Shown piece after piece: positions 9,799-19,496 of a stretch of DNA of 64,000 nucleotides; the first letter of the stretch is position 1; each line of letters starts with the position of its first letter. The position numbers and the translations under genes are program-made. Source of the stretch: an uncultured bacterium (GTDB lineage Bacteria > Bacteroidota > Bacteroidia > Bacteroidales > UBA932); contig CASGCS010000019.1 in assembly GCA_949300025.1 (NCBI GenBank), positions 170,002 to 234,001 on the forward strand, read 5' to 3'. Below the pieces are notes generated by a model, which saw nothing but the letters and a program-made list of their open reading frames with translations, did not search any database and was not told the DNA's origin.

Positions 9799-10944
9799 CT
9801 ACTTTTTTGGCGGATTTGCCTTTTCTGCGTTCTTTATGAATTCTACAATTTTTTCTACAGGGATAGGCTCAACCACATTATCCTTATAACCCTTGACCTG
9901 ATGTGCGGCAAAGAGCGAATTCCACAGGGCCTCTGCGGTTGCCTCTATGGTTGCCAGAAACAGGGGAGACATGTCGTCGTTCTGGAGAACTTTGGGCTGG
10001 TAAAAGAGTTTGCCTTCGTCTATCAGATTCTCTTTGCAGACAGACATTGCTATCACGTAGTCTCCGCTGCCGTTGGAGGCGATTCCTCCGGTTTTGGCAA
10101 GGCCCATCATTGCTCTTTTGGCCATTCTCTCCAGATTTCTTGAATCTACCGGTGCATCTGTAATGACAACCATCATGCATGATCCGTCGACATCCCGCAT
10201 TACATTTTCCCTGAAATAATAGTGTTCAAGCATCTGCCCGACAGGTACACCTGCTATTTCCAATACTCCGCCATAGTTTGACTGTACGATAACACCGACC
10301 GTATAACCGCCGAGGCTTTTTGGCAACACCCTCGACGAAGTCCCGATTCCGCCTTTGAAACCGAATGCAACCGTTCCGGTGCCGGCTCCTACAACACCCT
10401 CCTGAACAGGGCCTCCCTTGGCATTTTCAATGGCTTCCAAAACCATCTCCTTTGTAATGTAGCGCGCTCTTATGTTGTTAAGTTCGCCATCGTTGGTCTC
10501 ACCTACAACGGCATTTACCGAGCGGACGTTTTCGTTGCCGGGCTGTTTGAGAGTATATTCTATGAGCCCGCTTATCCCTTCTGCCACATTGAGGGTATTT
10601 GTAAGTATGACAGGAGTTTCAATGTTTCCCAGTTCCTGAACCTGGGTTGAACCGGCAAGTTTGCCGAATCCGTTTCCGGCATATATGCCTGCCGGTACCT
10701 TCTTTTGGAAAATATTGCCCTGATGGGGTACGATAGCAGTTACGCCTGTTCTTATGTCATCTCCGACGATGCATGTAACATGGCCTACCGTAACGCCAGG
10801 TACATCTGTAATTGCATTGTTTTCACCAGTCTTGAAAATTCCGGTGTTGATGCCGAAATCTCGCATTCTTTTTTGTCCGTTTGCTTGCATGGTTCCCGTG
10901 ATTAAGAAAAGTATTGCCCAAAGGAGCAAAATAGGTTGTTTCAT
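9799..10944 (-). CDS. Secreted P1 (S58, DmpA-type) aminopeptidase
   Basis: 381 residues with an N-terminal signal peptide (MKQPILLLWAILFLITG, cleaved about residue 23). The family self-cleaves before a Ser/Thr nucleophile and removes N-terminal residues, including D- or beta-amino acids, from peptides. Family blocks seen: NAITDVPGVTVGH, AGNGFGKLAGSTQVQELG, FKGGIGTSSRVL, GYTVGVIVQSNYGG and DGSCMMVVITDAP. The Ser in the last block (about 254) is the probable nucleophile. The gene stands alone between two terminators and a promoter. The true substrate is unknown. Confidence 0.88.
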   Translation of the reverse strand: MKQPILLLWAILFLITGTMQANGQKRMRDFGINTGIFKTGENNAITDVPGVTVGHVTCIVGDDIRTGVTAIVPHQGNIFQKKVPAGIYAGNGFGKLAGSTQVQELGNIETPVILTNTLNVAEGISGLIEYTLKQPGNENVRSVNAVVGETNDGELNNIRARYITKEMVLEAIENAKGGPVQEGVVGAGTGTVAFGFKGGIGTSSRVLPKSLGGYTVGVIVQSNYGGVLEIAGVPVGQMLEHYYFRENVMRDVDGSCMMVVITDAPVDSRNLERMAKRAMMGLAKTGGIASNGSGDYVIAMSVCKENLIDEGKLFYQPKVLQNDDMSPLFLATIEATAEALWNSLFAAHQVKGYKDNVVEPIPVEKIVEFIKNAEKANPPKK

Positions 10945-10967
10945 TTAAAATGTCTTTAATGTTTTTA

Positions 10968-10975
10968 CAAAGATA
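10968..10975 (-). promoter_or_regulatory. -7 element of the P1 peptidase gene
   Basis: On the minus strand this reads TATCTTTG (TAnnTTTG), 24 nt before the ATG. Confidence 0.55.
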
Positions 10976-10987
10976 ATTTATAGTTTA

Positions 10988-10995
10988 TACTTTTG
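10988..10995 (+). promoter_or_regulatory. -7 element of hflX
   Basis: TACTTTTG matches TAnnTTTG, 31 nt before the hflX ATG and back to back with the divergent P1 peptidase promoter. Confidence 0.55.
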
Positions 10996-11026
10996 TAAAA
11001 ATTTATTCAAGTTATTTTTAAGATAT

Positions 11027-12190
11027 ATGGAGAGAGCGGTTTTTGTATCGATTGTAACACCCGAAGTCACTTTGGAGCAGGTTTCAGAATATCTGGACGA
11101 GTTGCAGTTTCTTGCCGAAACGGCAGGGGTTGTAGGTGACAAGAGGTTTGTACAGAAGATGGAACGGGCAAATTCCAAAAGTTATGTGGGTGCTGGAAAA
11201 CTGGAAGAGATAAAGACTTATATACTGGAAAACGAGATAGATCTGGTTATTTTCGATGATGAACTTTCCCCTTCCCAACTGCGGAACCTCGACAGGGAAC
11301 TCAATTGCAGGATTCTCGACAGAACCAATCTTATTCTGGATATTTTTGCCCAGCGTGCCAAGACTGCCTATGCCAAGACACAGGTGGAGTTGGCCCAATA
11401 TCAGTATCTGCTGCCCCGTCTTACAAGAATGTGGACACACCTGGAGAGGCAGCGCGGAGGCATAGGTATGAGAGGCCCGGGTGAGAGCCAGATAGAGACA
11501 GACCGGCGAATCATTCTCGACAAGATAAGCAGGCTCAAGGAGCATCTCAGGAAAATTGACCGCCAGATGGCTTCACAACGCGGAAACCGTGGAAATCTGG
11601 TGCGCATATCGCTTGTAGGCTATACCAACGTGGGTAAAAGTACAATTATGAATCTGCTTGCCAAAAGCGACGTGTTTGCCGAAAACAAGCTTTTTGCCAC
11701 TCTCGACACCACTGTGCGCAAGGTTGTAATAGAAAATGTGCCCTTTTTGCTGAGCGATACGGTAGGTTTTATAAGAAAGTTGCCGCATCAGTTGGTAGAA
11801 TCATTCAAGAGCACTCTCGACGAAGTACGGGAAGCGGATATTCTTATGCATGTGGTGGACATTTCGCATCCCAATTTCGAAGAGCAGATAAGGGTTGTAA
11901 AGCAGACGCTTCAGGATATAGGAGCGGCAGACAAGCCTGTCTACATGGTCTTCAATAAAATAGACGCATATAAATACGTGGAGCAGGATGAGTTCTCCCT
12001 GGAGGAGAAAAAGGCGGAAAACTACACTTTGGAGGAGTTGAAGAATTCATGGATGTACAAGGAGAATACTCCAGCCATTTTCATCTCTGCAAGGGAAAAA
12101 CTTCATATAGACAAACTGCGGAACGATTTGTACAAGATGGTGGCAGAAATCCATGCCGGACGCTGGCCTTTCGACAATTTTCTATGGTAA
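11027..12190 (+). CDS. hflX: Ribosome-associated GTPase HflX
   Basis: 387 residues. HflX binds the 50S subunit and splits or rescues stalled ribosomes. The N-terminal HflX domain contains the family signature GAGKLEEIKTY and the glycine-rich linker RGGIGMRGPGESQIETDRR (about 145-163). The GTPase domain has G1 GYTNVGKST (about 199-207), G3 DTVGFI, and G4 NKID. The C-terminal end is short. The alpha/beta hydrolase gene converges on it with only 21 bp between them and no clear terminator. Confidence 0.95.
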   Translation: MERAVFVSIVTPEVTLEQVSEYLDELQFLAETAGVVGDKRFVQKMERANSKSYVGAGKLEEIKTYILENEIDLVIFDDELSPSQLRNLDRELNCRILDRTNLILDIFAQRAKTAYAKTQVELAQYQYLLPRLTRMWTHLERQRGGIGMRGPGESQIETDRRIILDKISRLKEHLRKIDRQMASQRGNRGNLVRISLVGYTNVGKSTIMNLLAKSDVFAENKLFATLDTTVRKVVIENVPFLLSDTVGFIRKLPHQLVESFKSTLDEVREADILMHVVDISHPNFEEQIRVVKQTLQDIGAADKPVYMVFNKIDAYKYVEQDEFSLEEKKAENYTLEELKNSWMYKENTPAIFISAREKLHIDKLRNDLYKMVAEIHAGRWPFDNFLW

Positions 12191-12211
12191 GAGGGTAGGG
12201 GGCTGCTTTTT

Positions 12212-13006
12212 TCAGCCGTTTATAAATGACTTTATTGCCTCTACACACTCTTTTTGGCACTCTATAAAGGAGTTGTGCCCGCAGGGAGTCAATCTTACGA
12301 CAACGGCTTTCGGGCATTGCGATGCTATCTGGTCTGCCATCTGCGTTGAGATGAACTTGTCATCATTGCCAAAGAAGAGAAGCGCATTTTCTGCATTGGA
12401 AAGGGTGCTGCAATTGTCTGCACGCTGCATCATTCCTCTCAGACATGCGGTTATGCCGGCCGGGTCATGTGCTTCGCAGATCTCTATCGTCTCCTCTATT
12501 TTGTCATCGAATTTTCTAAGGTTTTCCGCGGCGTACATCTTTGGGATGCTCAATGCGGCCAGGCTCAGAAGTTTCCCGTTGTTTATAAGTTCTATTTCCC
12601 GCTCTCTGTCTGCCTTTTTTTCGGGTGCGTCTGCATAAGGGTTTGAATTGAGCAGTATGATTCCCTCATAGGTTTCGGGGTGTCTCGCGATGCATTGCTG
12701 TGCAATGTAGCCACCCATGGAGTGCCCTGCAACGTATGCCTTTTCAACTCCGCATATTTTCAGGACTTCGGTTGCAAGGTCTGCCGCAAATTCAATGCTG
12801 TTTATCTCCGGGTCGGAGCCTGTAAGGCCGTGCCCGGGCAGGTCTATTGCAATGACCCTGAACCCTTCTTTTTGAAGTGCTTCAGAAAATTCTTCAAAAA
12901 TATAGAGAGTTTCGAGATACCCGTGCAGCAGAATTATGCTCTTATCTCCTTTTTTGGAATCGGAAATATGAATCGGAAGCGAGCCTGTAGTTGCAAAAAA
13001 TTCCAT
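12212..13006 (-). CDS. Alpha/beta-fold hydrolase
   Basis: 264 residues. The oxyanion motif LLHG (about 26-29), the nucleophile elbow GHSMGG with Ser96, an acidic residue in LFFGNDDKF and a C-terminal His in CGHNSFIE form a complete catalytic triad. No signal peptide, so cytoplasmic. The family covers esterases, lactonases and C-C hydrolases; the substrate cannot be read from the sequence. It has its own upstream promoter-like element and no operon partner. Confidence 0.85.
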   Translation of the reverse strand: MEFFATTGSLPIHISDSKKGDKSIILLHGYLETLYIFEEFSEALQKEGFRVIAIDLPGHGLTGSDPEINSIEFAADLATEVLKICGVEKAYVAGHSMGGYIAQQCIARHPETYEGIILLNSNPYADAPEKKADREREIELINNGKLLSLAALSIPKMYAAENLRKFDDKIEETIEICEAHDPAGITACLRGMMQRADNCSTLSNAENALLFFGNDDKFISTQMADQIASQCPKAVVVRLTPCGHNSFIECQKECVEAIKSFING

Positions 13007-13027
13007 ATATAGATTTCTACTCTAAGG

Positions 13028-13035
13028 CAAATATA
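13028..13035 (-). promoter_or_regulatory. -7 element of the alpha/beta hydrolase gene
   Basis: Minus strand TATATTTG fits TAnnTTTG, 22 nt before the ATG. Confidence 0.5.
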
Positions 13036-13067
13036 GGGATTTTATATTGAATCCTGTTTCGTATTAA

Positions 13068-13093
13068 TAAAAAAGGCGGCTTTTTCAGCCGCC
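13068..13093 (-). terminator. Terminator of tonB
   Basis: GGCGGC and GCCGCC stem followed, on the minus strand, by TTTTTTATT; 25 bp past the tonB stop. Confidence 0.85.
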
Positions 13094-13117
13094 CTCTCTT
13101 TTCCTCCTGACAGATTG

Positions 13118-13813
13118 TTACATCAATCTGAAGATAACGGGGAATGTGTATCTTACTCTCACCGGCCGGTCTCTTTGCTTACCAGGTGTCCATTTGGGAG
13201 AGCTTTGTACAACTCTCACAGCCTCTCTGTCGAGTGATGAGTCGATACCGCGCAGTACAACCACGTTTGTAACGCTTCCATCTCTCTCAACAGTGAACTG
13301 CAACATCACACGCCCGCTGATACCGTTCTCTTTGGCAATTTCGGGGTATACGATGTTTTTTGAAACCCATGCTGTAAATTCAGACTGGTCTCCACCCATG
13401 AATTTGGGCTTCTCATCAACGATTGCAACAGGAATTTCCTCTTCTTCCTCTTCCTCTTCAGTTGTGCCTTGAGGAACGTAGTTTCTGATTTCAACTCCCA
13501 TGTCTGCATCATCTTCGACTGATATAAGCAACTCTGTGTCTACTTGTATATCATCGTCAACGATATCGATGAAGTCTGACAACACTGGCTCCTTGGGTGC
13601 CTCCGGCGGCGGAGGAGTCTCTTCCTGAGTAATAGGAATAATTTCTTCTTCTGCTACAACAGCAGTTTCTTCCTGAAATGTACTTACTGTTTTCTCAGCA
13701 GTGCTCCATTCAAATGCCGCAAGAACCAGCAAAAGGGCAATAATCAAACCAACTTCTCTGTAAAGTAATTTTCTGCCCTCCAAGTCGGCTTTCGGTGATT
13801 TTTTAATTTCCAT
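13118..13813 (-). CDS. tonB: Energy transducer TonB
   Basis: 231 residues. TonB spans the periplasm and passes proton-motive-force energy from ExbB/ExbD to outer-membrane receptors. Seen: a cytoplasmic N-terminus, one membrane segment (about 20-36, VGLIIALLLVLAAFEW), a proline-rich spacer (TPPPPEAPKEP), a run of seven glutamates (about 120-127), and a C-terminal TonB domain (about 145-231) with the YPEIAKENGISGRVMLQFTVERDG-type block. No exbB or exbD is adjacent. Bacteroidales carry several TonB paralogues, so its receptors are not known. Confidence 0.9.
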   Translation of the reverse strand: MEIKKSPKADLEGRKLLYREVGLIIALLLVLAAFEWSTAEKTVSTFQEETAVVAEEEIIPITQEETPPPPEAPKEPVLSDFIDIVDDDIQVDTELLISVEDDADMGVEIRNYVPQGTTEEEEEEEEIPVAIVDEKPKFMGGDQSEFTAWVSKNIVYPEIAKENGISGRVMLQFTVERDGSVTNVVVLRGIDSSLDREAVRVVQSSPKWTPGKQRDRPVRVRYTFPVIFRLM

Positions 13814-13960
13814 ATTCTTTGAGTATTTTCCGTATTTAAGCGTTGTAAAATTAGTAAATTATTTACAATCTGCGACAAAAATGTTGATAAACTTGTAAAA
13901 ATTTATTTTAAACAACGCATTATCAGGAAGTTATACCAATGTCAATTATTAACAATTTAC

Positions 13961-14902
13961 TTATACGAGCTTCATTTCATGAAGAACGCTGTTGGTTTTC
14001 CTTACTGCATCGGCGCTCTTGTTGAACAATTCCTGCTCCTCTTTGTTAAGCTTGAGTTTTACAACTTTTTCACAGCCCTTTCTGCCGATGACTGCGGGTA
14101 CTCCAATGCAGATATCTTCTTGTCCGTATTCGCCGTTCAAGGCTACGCAGCAAGGATATACCTTCTTTTCATCAAGTATGATTGCCTTTACCAGAGCTGC
14201 TCCGGCTGCACCCGGTGCATACCATGCGGATGTTCCGAGAAGTTTGGTGAGAGTTGCTCCGCCGACCATCGTATCGGCAACCACTTTGTCAGCTGCGGCT
14301 TTTGAGAGCAGTTCCTTTACAGGTGTGCCCTTGTAGTTTGCAAAACGGATGAGAGGAATCATGGTAGTGTCGCCGTGTCCGCCGATAACCATACCCTCAA
14401 TGTCGCTTGCAGCACCCTTGAGGGCCATGCTCAGGTAGCATGTGAAACGGCTGCTGTCGAGAATGCCGCCCATTCCGATAATCCTGTTTTTGGGAAGTTT
14501 GTATTTCTTGTATGTGAGATATGTCATTGTATCCATAGGGTTGGCTATGACAACCAGTATGGCGTTGGGAGAGTATTTGAGTATATTGTCTACAACACTG
14601 CTGACAATGCCGGCGTTTACTCCTATCAGTTCCTCTCTTGTCATACCCGGTTTTCTGGGCATGCCTGATGTGATGACCACTACGTCTGATTTTGCAGTTG
14701 CCTTGTAATCGTTGGTTACGCCCTTGATCTTTGTTGTAAACTGATAGAGGTTTGCAGACTGCTGCATGTCAAGTGCCTTTCCTTCGGCTACGCCCTCTTT
14801 AATGTCGAGCAGCACTATTTCTGAACAGAATTTCATATGCAACATTGCGTTTGCACATGTGGCGCCCACGTTGCCGGCGCCGATTACGCTAACTTTTGCC
14901 AT
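13961..14902 (-). CDS. mdh: Malate dehydrogenase
   Basis: 313 residues, lactate/malate dehydrogenase family. The NAD-binding motif VIGAGNVGATCA is at the N-terminus. The substrate loop has Arg residues in GMPRKPGMTREEL (the malate-type Arg pair), followed by ANPMDTMTYL and the catalytic His in IGGHGDTTMIPL (about 176). It reduces oxaloacetate to malate, which feeds fumarate and then the fumarate reductase encoded at 6-9 kb. Single gene with its own promoter about 86 bp upstream, divergent from ybeY. Confidence 0.95.
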   Translation of the reverse strand: MAKVSVIGAGNVGATCANAMLHMKFCSEIVLLDIKEGVAEGKALDMQQSANLYQFTTKIKGVTNDYKATAKSDVVVITSGMPRKPGMTREELIGVNAGIVSSVVDNILKYSPNAILVVIANPMDTMTYLTYKKYKLPKNRIIGMGGILDSSRFTCYLSMALKGAASDIEGMVIGGHGDTTMIPLIRFANYKGTPVKELLSKAAADKVVADTMVGGATLTKLLGTSAWYAPGAAGAALVKAIILDEKKVYPCCVALNGEYGQEDICIGVPAVIGRKGCEKVVKLKLNKEEQELFNKSADAVRKTNSVLHEMKLV

Positions 14903-14987
14903 AATTATTTGATTTTGGTTTAAACTTATTGGTTTTACATTACAATTCTATATTTGCAGCTTTTTTGTAGTTTTGCGCATTGCCTTA

Positions 14988-14995
14988 CAAAGGTA
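14988..14995 (-). promoter_or_regulatory. -7 element of mdh
   Basis: Minus strand TACCTTTG matches TAnnTTTG and lies 86 nt before the mdh start, leaving an untranslated leader of about 80 nt. Confidence 0.5.
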
Positions 14996-15034
14996 GAAAC
15001 TTTAACTGTATTTTGAACTCAATATCATAAAAGA

Positions 15035-15472
15035 ATGGTTAGATTTTTCACTCAGGACACCTCTTTTAATATTAAAGACAAGTTGCTGCTCAAAAAATGG
15101 ATAAAAAATGTAATTGCAGCGTATAATTCGGTGCAGGGAGAGATCAGTATAATATTTTGTTCCGACAGTTATCTGCTCGAAATAAACAGAAAATATCTGG
15201 GTCACGACTATTATACCGATATAATTACATTTGATTACTGTGAGCAGAACAGGATTTCGGGTGATCTTTTCATAAGTGTCGATACAGTGAGGGCAAATGC
15301 GGAGTTTTACAACGCGGATTTTTCTGAGGAGCTGCACCGGGTCATTATCCATGGAGTGTTGCACCTTCTCAAGGAGGACGACACTACGCCCTCCCTGCAG
15401 CAGCGGATGCGGGCTGCAGAAGAGAAGGCTCTTGCCCTTCTCGCAGATATGAAATGTAGGGAGGCGAAGTAA
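15035..15472 (+). CDS. ybeY: Endoribonuclease YbeY (16S rRNA 3' maturation)
   Basis: 145 residues. YbeY is a metal-dependent RNase needed for 16S rRNA 3'-end processing and ribosome quality control. Seen: the central YTDIITFDY block and the metal site [11 protein letters not shown] with His106 and His110. The third His of the classic HGxLHLxGxDH motif is Asp116 here; related Bacteroidales proteins, as I remember them, also deviate at this point. The stop is followed after 1 bp by mnmG, so the two are cotranscribed and probably translationally coupled. Confidence 0.92.
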   Translation: MVRFFTQDTSFNIKDKLLLKKWIKNVIAAYNSVQGEISIIFCSDSYLLEINRKYLGHDYYTDIITFDYCEQNRISGDLFISVDTVRANAEFYNADFSEELHRVIIHGVLHLLKEDDTTPSLQQRMRAAEEKALALLADMKCREAK

Positions 15473-15473
15473 T

Positions 15474-17444
15474 ATGGAAAACAGATATGACATTATAGTG
15501 GTTGGTGCCGGCCATGCCGGATGCGAGGCTTCGGTGGCCGCTGCAAAATTGGGATGCAGAGTGTTGCTCATAACCATGGATATGAACAAAATAGCTCAAA
15601 TGTCGTGCAATCCGGCCATTGGAGGAATAGCAAAAGGACAGATTGTCAAAGAGATAGATGCACTCGGCGGCTTTTCAGGCCTGGTTACCGATGCTTCCAC
15701 CCTCCAATTCAGAATGCTGAACAGATCCAAGGGGCCTGCCATGTGGAGCCCGCGGGCGCAGTGCGACCGTATCTTTTTTTCATTCAACTGGAGATATGTT
15801 CTGGAAAATACTCCGAATCTTTATATATGGCAAGATGTCGTAGACGATATTCAAATTTCAGACAAAGGAGAAGTAGAGTCGGTATCGACTATAATGGGGG
15901 CAAGATTCCATACTTCAAAATTGATTATAACAGCCGGTACATTCTTGAACGGAAGACTGTTTGTCGGAAAAAGCATGACTGAGGGCGGACGGGTAGGGGA
16001 GCTCTCTTCCTATAGTATTACAGACAAATTGAAATCTTTTGGAATCGAATATGACAGAATGAAGACTGGCACTCCTCCAAGAATTGATGCCCGTTCCATA
16101 GATCTTTCAAAACTGGAGGTCCAGCAAGGTGACGAACTTCCTGCCAGATTCTCGTTCTTGAATATTCCTTCTCCCATACAGTCGTATGCAACCCAGTTAT
16201 GCTGTTACATGGTCCATACAAACGAGGCGGTGCATGATGCGCTTCGTAAAGGGTTTAAGGATTCTCCTCTTTTTTCAGGAGTAATTCACGGCAGAGGTCC
16301 GAGATATTGTCCAAGTATAGAGGACAAACTGCGAACATTTGAAGGGAAGAATACTCACCAGCTTTTTCTGGAACCGGAAGGATGGAATACTCACGAGTTC
16401 TATCTTCAGGGCTTTTCTTCGTCGCTTCCACTCCAGACCCAACTCGAGGCCCTGCGAAAAATTCCCGGGATGGAGAGCGTAGAAATTTTCAGGGCGGCCT
16501 ATGCTGTAGAATACGATTATTTTCCGCCAACACAGTTGAAACCGACTTTGGAATCCAAGATAGTAAGCGGACTTTATTTTGCCGGACAGGTAAACGGAAC
16601 AACAGGATATGAAGAGGCGGCAGCCCAGGGGTTGATGGCAGGAATAAATGCTGCACTTTCCAAAGCCGATAAAGAGCCGTTGGTTCTCAAACGCGATGAG
16701 GCATATATTGGAGTTCTAATTGATGATCTTGTTACAAAAGGGGTAGATGAACCCTACAGGATGTTTACTTCGAGGGCAGAGTATAGAATACTTTTAAGAC
16801 AAGACAATGCCGATTTCAGACTTACGTCTGTTGGCCATAAAATAGGACTTGCTTCTGATGAGCGGTATGCCCTTATGGAGAAAAAATATGCAAAGGTAAA
16901 TGCCCTTATCGAGGAGATGGATTCGAATTCGGTCATTTCAGACGAACTTAATGACTATCTCACTTCTGTAGGCACTTCCCGAATAGAGGGAAGACGTAAA
17001 CTTTCAGACCTGTTGCTGCGGCCTCAAGTGAGAATTTCAGACTTGCTCAAGAATGTTCCACGGGGAACAGAGTATTTGTCGGAATTAAATCTCCTAAATA
17101 CAGATTGCTGTCAGGGTGTTAAATTCCCGTATAAACCTGCAAAAGAGGTGCAGAAGAATTTGGAATCGAAATTTTCTCCTTCAGAGGAGGCACTTGAGGC
17201 AGTAGAAATTGCCATAAAGTATAGAGGCTATATAGAGAGGGAGCGGAGAATGGCAGATAAAATTTTAAAACTGGAAAATATTACAATTCCAGAAGAGTTC
17301 GATTTTAACAGTGTTTCGTCACTCTCTATCGAGAGCCGGCAAAAACTGATAAAATATAGACCTCTGACAATTGCCCAGGCTTCAAGAATCCCCGGTGTTT
17401 CTCCTGCTGATATTGCTGTTTTATTGGTCTATTTTGGAAGATAG
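15474..17444 (+). CDS. mnmG: tRNA uridine-34 modification protein MnmG (GidA)
   Basis: 656 residues. With MnmE it makes 5-carboxymethylaminomethyl-uridine at the wobble position of tRNAs such as tRNA-Gln(TTG), encoded at 27.9 kb. Seen: FAD motif [11 protein letters not shown] (about 8-18), the GidA signatures [22 protein letters not shown] and [21 protein letters not shown], the [14 protein letters not shown] block and the C-terminal helical domain ending [17 protein letters not shown]. The last 130 codons contain a parS-like 16-mer (17054-17069) that is repeated just past the stop codon. Confidence 0.97.
   Translation: MENRYDIIVVGAGHAGCEASVAAAKLGCRVLLITMDMNKIAQMSCNPAIGGIAKGQIVKEIDALGGFSGLVTDASTLQFRMLNRSKGPAMWSPRAQCDRIFFSFNWRYVLENTPNLYIWQDVVDDIQISDKGEVESVSTIMGARFHTSKLIITAGTFLNGRLFVGKSMTEGGRVGELSSYSITDKLKSFGIEYDRMKTGTPPRIDARSIDLSKLEVQQGDELPARFSFLNIPSPIQSYATQLCCYMVHTNEAVHDALRKGFKDSPLFSGVIHGRGPRYCPSIEDKLRTFEGKNTHQLFLEPEGWNTHEFYLQGFSSSLPLQTQLEALRKIPGMESVEIFRAAYAVEYDYFPPTQLKPTLESKIVSGLYFAGQVNGTTGYEEAAAQGLMAGINAALSKADKEPLVLKRDEAYIGVLIDDLVTKGVDEPYRMFTSRAEYRILLRQDNADFRLTSVGHKIGLASDERYALMEKKYAKVNALIEEMDSNSVISDELNDYLTSVGTSRIEGRRKLSDLLLRPQVRISDLLKNVPRGTEYLSELNLLNTDCCQGVKFPYKPAKEVQKNLESKFSPSEEALEAVEIAIKYRGYIERERRMADKILKLENITIPEEFDFNSVSSLSIESRQKLIKYRPLTIAQASRIPGVSPADIAVLLVYFGR
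17054..17069. promoter_or_regulatory. parS-like site 1 (inside mnmG)
   Basis: TGTTCCACGGGGAACA differs at one position from the ParB-binding consensus form TGTTCCACGTGGAACA. It lies within coding sequence (codons for Asn-Val-Pro-Arg-Gly-Thr). The same 16-mer with shared flanks recurs 399 bp downstream. Confidence 0.5.
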
Positions 17445-17452
17445 TTTAAAAA

Positions 17453-17468
17453 TGTTCCACGGGGAACA
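17453..17468. promoter_or_regulatory. parS-like site 2 (after mnmG)
   Basis: A second copy of TGTTCCACGGGGAACA, 9 bp after the mnmG stop codon and in the same orientation as site 1. Identity extends to about 26 bp (AA before and GAGTATTT after). The inverted arms TGTTCC/GGAACA are perfect. Confidence 0.5.
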
Positions 17469-17542
17469 GAGTATTTTTTCTTTAAATAAAAGTAAATAAA
17501 GAACTGGACAGCAGCGTAAACAATATAATTCAGTTATAGTTT

Positions 17543-18433
17543 TTATTCCAAGGTGAAATTGAAAAACCCGGATTGGAGTTTTTCAATAATCTGTATGGAT
17601 GACGTCAGCGGTTTTGCCAATGCAAAACAGGTTCCGGTATGTGATTCCGGAGTATAAATGACAATCTGTTCAGCCCTTTCATTTACCGAAAGTGCAGTTT
17701 CACGGAGAAGATTGAAAATTATTTTGTCTGAAAGGTTGCAGTTTTTTCCGAGTAAAAGTGATGTCTCTTCTATTGTCACGCAGTTCGGAGTGTTGTAGTC
17801 TGCATGGGCGATTATATATTCGTCTTTGTTTCTGTACCTGAACCTGCATGTGCATCCCCTGTCCAGAAGAGTGAGATTTATTATGGTTTTATATATCTCT
17901 TCGGGCCAAAGGTAGAGAGGGCTCTCTATTGCTACACGTCTTTTATTTAGAAAGGAGGGGGTCAGTTGTGACATTTGTCTGGTTTTTGTCAGAGAAACTT
18001 CTCCGGTATTTTCAAGGCAGATGTGTATCTCTTTCCGTTTCAGAGGCAGTGTGAAGCCTTGTTTCATATAATACCCAAACAACTGTTTCTCTGCAGGGCG
18101 GACAATAAGGAATTTCTCTCCGAGTCCGTCGAAATGGCTGCATATATGGTTCATCAGCGCAGATGCCGCTCCTGCGCCTCTTGCCTTCTCTATTGTCGCG
18201 ACCCCGTAAATATATTCTCCTTTTATCTCGCCGATGGATACAGGCAGCGCAAAGGCTGTAGAGATAACTTCTTTCCCGCATTTATATACGAAAGGGGTGA
18301 GGTTCGGATAGAGGTCATTGAAAATTATGGAGAGATAGAGCCTGTCTGAGATGAATATATCTCTCCATATCTGATATATGGCCTCCTTATCCTCTCTGCC
18401 TGCTATGCCTATGTAGTCGTCGCCGTTGTTCAT
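17543..18433 (-). CDS. GNAT-family N-acetyltransferase
   Basis: 296 residues. The N-terminal half has an acetyl-CoA-binding pattern of the GNAT fold: EYIYGVATIEKARGAGAASALMNHI (about 76-100) with R-x-x-G-A/G. The C-terminal ~150 residues show no family I can name. The acceptor substrate is unknown. Its start overlaps the stop of the threonine aldolase gene by 4 bp (ATGA), so it is the second gene of that operon. Confidence 0.75.
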   Translation of the reverse strand: MNNGDDYIGIAGREDKEAIYQIWRDIFISDRLYLSIIFNDLYPNLTPFVYKCGKEVISTAFALPVSIGEIKGEYIYGVATIEKARGAGAASALMNHICSHFDGLGEKFLIVRPAEKQLFGYYMKQGFTLPLKRKEIHICLENTGEVSLTKTRQMSQLTPSFLNKRRVAIESPLYLWPEEIYKTIINLTLLDRGCTCRFRYRNKDEYIIAHADYNTPNCVTIEETSLLLGKNCNLSDKIIFNLLRETALSVNERAEQIVIYTPESHTGTCFALAKPLTSSIQIIEKLQSGFFNFTLE

Positions 18434-19491
18434 CTGCTGCCGACAGCAAGAATTTTGCCTATTGAGGTGATGAATTCGTCTATATCTTCTTTATGGGTAT
18501 TGAATGAGCACATCAGGCGGGCCTCGTTTGCAGATTCATCCCAGATGTAGAAATAATATGTTTCATGCAGTTTGTCTGAAAGTTCTTTCGGCATGGTCGC
18601 AAAAACAGCGTTGCTTTCCACCTTTTTGGAGATTTTTATGCAACTGAACTGTTCCAGCTGCTCTGCCAGATATTTTGCCATTCCGTTGGAATGACCGGCC
18701 ATTTTCAAATATAGATTGTCGGACAGATAAGCTTCGAACTGTGCTGCAATAAATCTGTTTTTGGAGTAGAGCTGCGTTGCCTGCTTTCTTATATAGCAGA
18801 GAGATTCTGCCATCTGTTGGTTTTTCCCTCCACGGCAGAATATTACAACAGCCTCACCTATGAGCAGACCGTTTTTTGTTCCGCCAAAAGAGAGAGAGTC
18901 TATATTGCAGTCTGCTGTAATGGCCTTAACCGGCAGGTTCAATGCGGCAGCGGCATTGCTTATTCTCGAGCCGTCTACATGCAGATAGCCGCCATTTTCG
19001 TGCATCAGTTCAGCCAGGGTCTTTATCTCCTCCGGCGTGTAGAGCGTTCCCAGTTCTGTGGGCTGCGATATGGAGAGAATTTTCGGCTGGGAGCGATGCT
19101 GGTCTCCTGAATCTGCAAATGCAGCCTTTACTGTTTCAGGATAGACCTTGCCATCTGTATGTTGCAGCGGGATAATTTTTGATGAGGTGAATTTGTCGGG
19201 CGCTCCGCATTCGTCTACGTTTATATGTGCTGTCGCCGGTGCCAGGATGGAATTGAAACTCCTAAGAAACGGTGCAAGCGCAATAACGTTCGCGCCTGTG
19301 CCGTTCAGTACAAAAAGCGCCTTGCAGTCTCCGCCTAAAAGGTTTTCCAATTTTTCGAGAACGGAGACCGTATAGTCATCTGCTCCGTATGAGGTTCTGA
19401 ATCCGCTGTTTTCCTTTACAACAGCCTCCATTATGAGCGGGTGGACTCCGGAATGGTTGTCACTCCCGAAACTATGTTTCATAGTTGCCAT
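18430..19491 (-). CDS. ltaE: Low-specificity L-threonine aldolase family enzyme
   Basis: 353 residues, PLP-dependent fold type I beta-eliminating lyase. It cleaves L-threonine/allo-threonine to glycine and acetaldehyde. Seen: the start MKHSFGSDNHSGVHPLIMEA, the glycine-rich FVLNGTGANVIAL, HVDGSRISNAAAALNLP, and the PLP Schiff-base Lys in SLSFGGTKNGLL (about 206). The glycine product may link it to the glycine cleavage protein gcvH two genes upstream. The start used is the first ATG (MATMKHSF); the second Met would serve equally well. Confidence 0.9.
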   Translation of the reverse strand: MATMKHSFGSDNHSGVHPLIMEAVVKENSGFRTSYGADDYTVSVLEKLENLLGGDCKALFVLNGTGANVIALAPFLRSFNSILAPATAHINVDECGAPDKFTSSKIIPLQHTDGKVYPETVKAAFADSGDQHRSQPKILSISQPTELGTLYTPEEIKTLAELMHENGGYLHVDGSRISNAAAALNLPVKAITADCNIDSLSFGGTKNGLLIGEAVVIFCRGGKNQQMAESLCYIRKQATQLYSKNRFIAAQFEAYLSDNLYLKMAGHSNGMAKYLAEQLEQFSCIKISKKVESNAVFATMPKELSDKLHETYYFYIWDESANEARLMCSFNTHKEDIDEFITSIGKILAVGSR

Positions 19492-19496
19492 GATGT

